Below are positions 33,240-35,439 of a DNA stretch of 35,439 nt, piece after piece. The position numbers were made by a program, and so were the translations under genes. This DNA comes from Acidimicrobiaceae bacterium. Its GTDB lineage: Bacteria; Actinomycetota; Acidimicrobiia; Acidimicrobiales; Ilumatobacteraceae. Below the pieces are notes generated by a model. It saw nothing but the letters and a program-made list of their open reading frames with translations. It ran no database searches and had not been told where the DNA came from. The stretch lies in NCBI GenBank assembly GCA_947488685.1, contig CANLAH010000004.1, forward strand, positions 1 to 35,439, written 5' to 3'. Each line of letters opens with the position of its first letter. Positions within the stretch are counted from its first letter, which is position 1.

Positions 33240-33490
33240 TGACCACTGACGACAAAAGTTCTGATCAAACTCATCCACTTTCGGGCATCGAGGAACTTCT
33301 CAAACTACTCGTCCAAGTCGACCCCATCACTCTAGGAACCCAGGCACTCGACGGTACTCGTCGCTTAGCGGATGAAATTTTTGCCGCAATTGCAGCATTC
33401 ACAACCACGATGGACAATCTCAACGCGACTGCTACCCGACTCAATGTTTTTATGGATCGCATGCAAGAGCGGTATCTAGGGGACGACTAA
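33239..33490 (+). CDS. Small helical protein downstream of gcvP, unknown function
   Basis: An 83-residue protein (MTTDDKSSDQTHPLSGIEELLKLLVQVDPITLGTQALDGTRRLADEIFAAIAAFTTTMDNLNATATRLNVFMDRMQERYLGDD), mostly helical and amphipathic, with no recognised domain. Its ATG shares a base with the gcvP stop (TAATG), so it would be translated by coupling to gcvP and come under the riboswitch. It ends 2 bp from the convergent gcvT stop. The coupling supports a real gene. Confidence 0.7.
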   Translation: MTTDDKSSDQTHPLSGIEELLKLLVQVDPITLGTQALDGTRRLADEIFAAIAAFTTTMDNLNATATRLNVFMDRMQERYLGDD

Positions 33491-33492
33491 AC

Positions 33493-34548
33493 CTATTTCT
33501 TTTTGGCAACAAAAGGCAGTGCGGTGATGACGCCCTCTATCAGCGAGCCGCGTACATCTAGATCTACTTTTTGACCTACTGATACTTCAATCGTCACGAA
33601 CGCCATCGCTATGCAATGACCAAGCGTTGGAGAAAAGTTACCGCTCGATACGTATCCGATTGACTTGCCTTCAGAGAGAACTTCTGTGCCATCGCGTGCC
33701 GGACGTCGACCTTGTATTTCGATACCTACAAGTCTCTTTGACAAACCTGACTCTTTTTTGGCCAATAGTGCATCACGTCCGCGAAAAGCACCCTTATCCC
33801 ATGACACGACCCATTCAAGACCCGCCTCAAGAGAGTTGATCCCTTTGCCTAGTTCGTGCCCATGCAGCGGAAGACCTGCCTCAAGGCGCAAAGTATCGCG
33901 AGCACCTAGTCCCGCAGGCACTCCACCGGCCTGCACGAGTGCGTTCCAGATGGAGGTTGCGTGCGCAACCGGCACTGCAAGTTCAAGACCGTCTTCGCCC
34001 GTGTAGCCAGTTCCGGCGACGGTGCAGGCCACGCCCATGAGTTCTAGCTCTTTGACGCGAAACCGACCAACATCTGCTGCATCACGAGAGAACGCACCAA
34101 CAACTTTTCGCGCCGTTGGCCCTTGCACGGCAATGATTGCCCGTGTATTTGTGGTGTCAACTCCGCCAATTGCTTCTTGCACGCCAGTTGTATTAGAGGC
34201 ATTAGGCATGACATCAAACACGTCATCACCTACCCACCACACAATGATGTCATCCAATACGCAAGCATCGTTTACGTCGAGCAAGTGCGTGTACTGCGCG
34301 CGACCAACAGAGATCTTATTTAGATCATTTGTCAGTGCTTTTTGCAATAGGTCAAACGCCTTGTCACCAGACACTCGAACTGTGCCCAAGTGCGACACAT
34401 CAAATAGCGCCGCACCTTGACGACACGCTTCGTGCTCTAACAGCGTTCCGCTCGGATATGAAATTGGCATTTCCCATCCACCGAACGGAGCCATCTTGGC
34501 CTTCAGTTCTCGGTGCACCGCATCTAGCGGAGAAACTTTGTCACTCAT
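33493..34548 (-). CDS. gcvT: Aminomethyltransferase GcvT (glycine cleavage T-protein)
   Basis: Transfers the methylene group from aminomethyl-GcvH to tetrahydrofolate, releasing ammonia. SPLDAVHRELKAKMAPFGGWEMPISYPSGTLLEHEACRQGAALFDVSHLGTVRVSG is the typical N-terminus. GYTGEDGLELAV and GLGARDTLRLEAGLPLHGHEL are folate-site and core motifs. The length (351 residues) is normal. It is on the opposite strand to gcvP and has no riboswitch of its own in this window. ATG 34548 lies 2 bp after the ftsR stop; TAACTT 6 nt upstream (34555-34560) could be a separate leaderless promoter. Confidence 0.93.
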   Translation of the reverse strand: MSDKVSPLDAVHRELKAKMAPFGGWEMPISYPSGTLLEHEACRQGAALFDVSHLGTVRVSGDKAFDLLQKALTNDLNKISVGRAQYTHLLDVNDACVLDDIIVWWVGDDVFDVMPNASNTTGVQEAIGGVDTTNTRAIIAVQGPTARKVVGAFSRDAADVGRFRVKELELMGVACTVAGTGYTGEDGLELAVPVAHATSIWNALVQAGGVPAGLGARDTLRLEAGLPLHGHELGKGINSLEAGLEWVVSWDKGAFRGRDALLAKKESGLSKRLVGIEIQGRRPARDGTEVLSEGKSIGYVSSGNFSPTLGHCIAMAFVTIEVSVGQKVDLDVRGSLIEGVITALPFVAKKK

Positions 34549-34550
34549 TG

Positions 34551-35003
34551 CTACAAGTTAGCGACATTCGCAGCAATAAGAATCTCTTCTTTAGCCTTAC
34601 GTATCGAGATAATTGTGGCGTCGACTTCATCTTTGATTGGCGCAAGAGGCAACACGTTGAAGACACCTTGCCCTTTACGCATGACATCAATCAACTCATC
34701 GCCTTTACACAACACAACACTCGAACCGCTAATAACAATATGCGCCGACACAATGTCACTATCAAGATGATCCCTCATGTAATTGAATACATCACGAACC
34801 GATGCGAGCCGAATACCAGCATCAAGAAGCATCTTTACGACTTTGAGTTCGAGTAAGTCTTGATAGTTATACACTCGTCGACTACCACAGCCTGCGGCAT
34901 CAATGACACTTGGTCGGATCAAATTTGTGCGAGCCCAATAGTCCAATTGTCGATAAGTAATTCCGACAATATTCGCAGCATGCTTTCCGGTAAAGCTTTC
35001 CAT
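34551..35003 (-). CDS. ftsR: MerR-family regulator, FtsR (Rv1828)-like
   Basis: A winged-helix DNA-binding protein of the MerR family. GKHAANIVGITYRQLDYWARTNLIRPSVIDAAGCGSRRVYNYQDLLELKVVKMLLDAGIRLASVRDVFNYMRDHL is nearly the classical N-terminus of the actinobacterial Rv1828/FtsR group (GITYRQLDYWART). The C-terminal part (VLCKGDELIDVMRKGQGVFNVLPL) is the small ligand-like domain of the same family. FtsR is a regulator of ftsZ in corynebacteria; the target here is inferred by family. A GGAG ribosome binding site precedes ATG 35003 by 7 nt. Neighbours (bifunctional nuclease, GCS genes) match the Rv1826-Rv1832 region. Confidence 0.88.
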   Translation of the reverse strand: MESFTGKHAANIVGITYRQLDYWARTNLIRPSVIDAAGCGSRRVYNYQDLLELKVVKMLLDAGIRLASVRDVFNYMRDHLDSDIVSAHIVISGSSVVLCKGDELIDVMRKGQGVFNVLPLAPIKDEVDATIISIRKAKEEILIAANVANL

Positions 35004-35054
35004 TATCAGACTCCAAAATCTCGTAGTACACGCAAGTAACTACGCGGATGTAAC

Positions 35055-35083
35055 ACGCTAGAGGCGACAATTGATTTCGTCAA
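35055..35083 (-). promoter_or_regulatory. Sigma-70-type promoter of ftsR
   Basis: On the minus strand TTGACG (complement of 35078-35083), a 17-bp spacer and TAGCGT (complement of 35055-35060) form the best -35/-10 pair in the window. The leader to ATG 35003 would be about 45 nt and contains GGAG. Confidence 0.65.
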
Positions 35084-35111
35084 GAGAACATTCGTTCGTA
35101 ACGTCTTGACG
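35078..35111. repeat. Inverted repeat overlapping the ftsR -35 box
   Basis: CGTCAAGA (35078-35085) and TCTTGACG (35104-35111) are perfect 8-bp inverted arms around 18 bp, with an inner GAAC-GAAT-GTTC pairing. One arm contains the -35 hexamer. No T-tract follows, so an operator seems more likely than a terminator of the upstream nuclease gene. Confidence 0.55.
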
Positions 35112-35124
35112 CATTTCGGTCTAC

Positions 35125-35439
35125 TTATGCCAGGAAATCCTCTGGTTTGATCGTGTCAATGAAGTCTTTGAACTCCTCGAGGATGTTTTCTTCATCAGCC
35201 TCGGGTGAAACTTTGCCGACATCATCTATCAAGGAATCCTGAATGTAGATCGGGCAATGTGCTCGCAGCGCCAGCGCCACGCCATCAGAGGGGCGACATG
35301 AGATGACATTGTCTACACCCTGAGATGTCAGGGTCATCTCTGCGTAATAAGTACCACTCACCATCTCAGTGATGACAACCTGTTTCAGTACTACTTCAAT
35401 CTTGCGTAACGCCAAGACGAATAAATCATGTGTTAAGGG
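35125..35439 (-). CDS. Bifunctional nuclease family protein (DUF151), 5' end outside window
   Basis: The DUF151 (bifunctional nuclease) fold, related to plant BBD nucleases with reported RNase and DNase activity. Visible sequence reads PLTHDLF..., then RKIEVVLKQVVITEMVSGTYYAEMTLT, then ISCRPSDGVALALRAHCPIYI (family signature RPSDAIALALR). It ends EEFKDFIDTIKPEDFLA. The frame is open to base 35439 on the minus strand, and the residues before the ORF-track TTG start (PLTHDLF) are conserved in the family. The gene is therefore cut by the window edge and lacks about 50 N-terminal residues. Its mycobacterial counterpart neighbours the FtsR-type gene. Confidence 0.88.
   Translation of the reverse strand, partial: PLTHDLFVLALRKIEVVLKQVVITEMVSGTYYAEMTLTSQGVDNVISCRPSDGVALALRAHCPIYIQDSLIDDVGKVSPEADEENILEEFKDFIDTIKPEDFLA

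Noticed and set aside
34022-34420. Plus-strand ORF opposite gcvT
   Set aside because: Antisense shadow of gcvT; Ser/Thr-rich with no conserved motif.

Overview
The window looks like a chromosomal fragment of an actinobacterium. I infer the class Acidimicrobiia or a related aquatic lineage from roughly balanced base composition and very compact coding. The evidence for the phylum is a complete Pup-proteasome locus (mpa, dop, pup, prcB, prcA, pafA), a WhiB regulator, HelY, an SCO6745-family protein, an FtsR-type MerR regulator and many start codons that look leaderless. I see no rRNA, tRNA, insertion sequence, prophage or CRISPR array.

Layout. 1-5.5 kb: the 3' part of an ADP-forming acyl-CoA synthetase, a PBP4-type D,D-carboxypeptidase, a Lon-N domain protein, three small (membrane or basic) proteins and trmI. 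5.5-12.3 kb: a small ferredoxin divergent from the Pup-proteasome genes mpa-dop-pup-prcB-prcA-pafA. 12.3-17.4 kb: lepB, gdpD (minus strand), tatB, tatC, helY. Much of this order (trmI ... mpa ... dop-pup-prcBA ... pafA ... tat-tatC-helY) matches Mycobacterium, but pafB/pafC are not in their usual place. 17.4-25.4 kb: a protein resembling only the C-terminal half of a lipid kinase, an M20 amidohydrolase, a duplicated ThyX-like protein, an acidic Zn-ribbon protein, a GNAT, an enoyl-CoA hydratase, a large protein with a minisatellite-encoded tail, and a gamma-carbonic-anhydrase-like protein. 25.4-29.7 kb: whiB, a threonine aldolase, a Zn-finger protein, a sphingosine-phosphate-lyase-like PLP enzyme and two minus-strand genes. 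29.7-35.4 kb: a tandem glycine riboswitch upstream of gcvP, a small gene, then gcvT, ftsR and a bifunctional nuclease gene (cut by the window edge) on the minus strand. The last group parallels the M. tuberculosis Rv1826-Rv1832 neighbourhood.

How the genes work together. Pup is made ending in GGQ. Dop would deamidate it, PafA attach it to lysines, and Mpa unfold the tagged proteins into the PrcAB barrel; the C-terminal QYL of Mpa is the docking signal. TatBC and LepB serve protein export. Threonine aldolase, the glycine cleavage proteins and possibly the ThyX-like protein touch glycine and one-carbon metabolism, and the riboswitch links gcvP to glycine level.

The strongest anomalies are these. 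(1) gcvP contains a 410-bp tandem duplication that breaks the frame, and its two copies differ only at synonymous sites. (2) An 18-bp minisatellite has one 16-bp unit that prematurely ends a gene. (3) A TANNNT box sits 5-9 nt before the start codon of about a dozen genes, including back-to-back divergent pairs. I did not find a clearly new multi-gene defence or mobile system; most of the window is conserved housekeeping chromosome.
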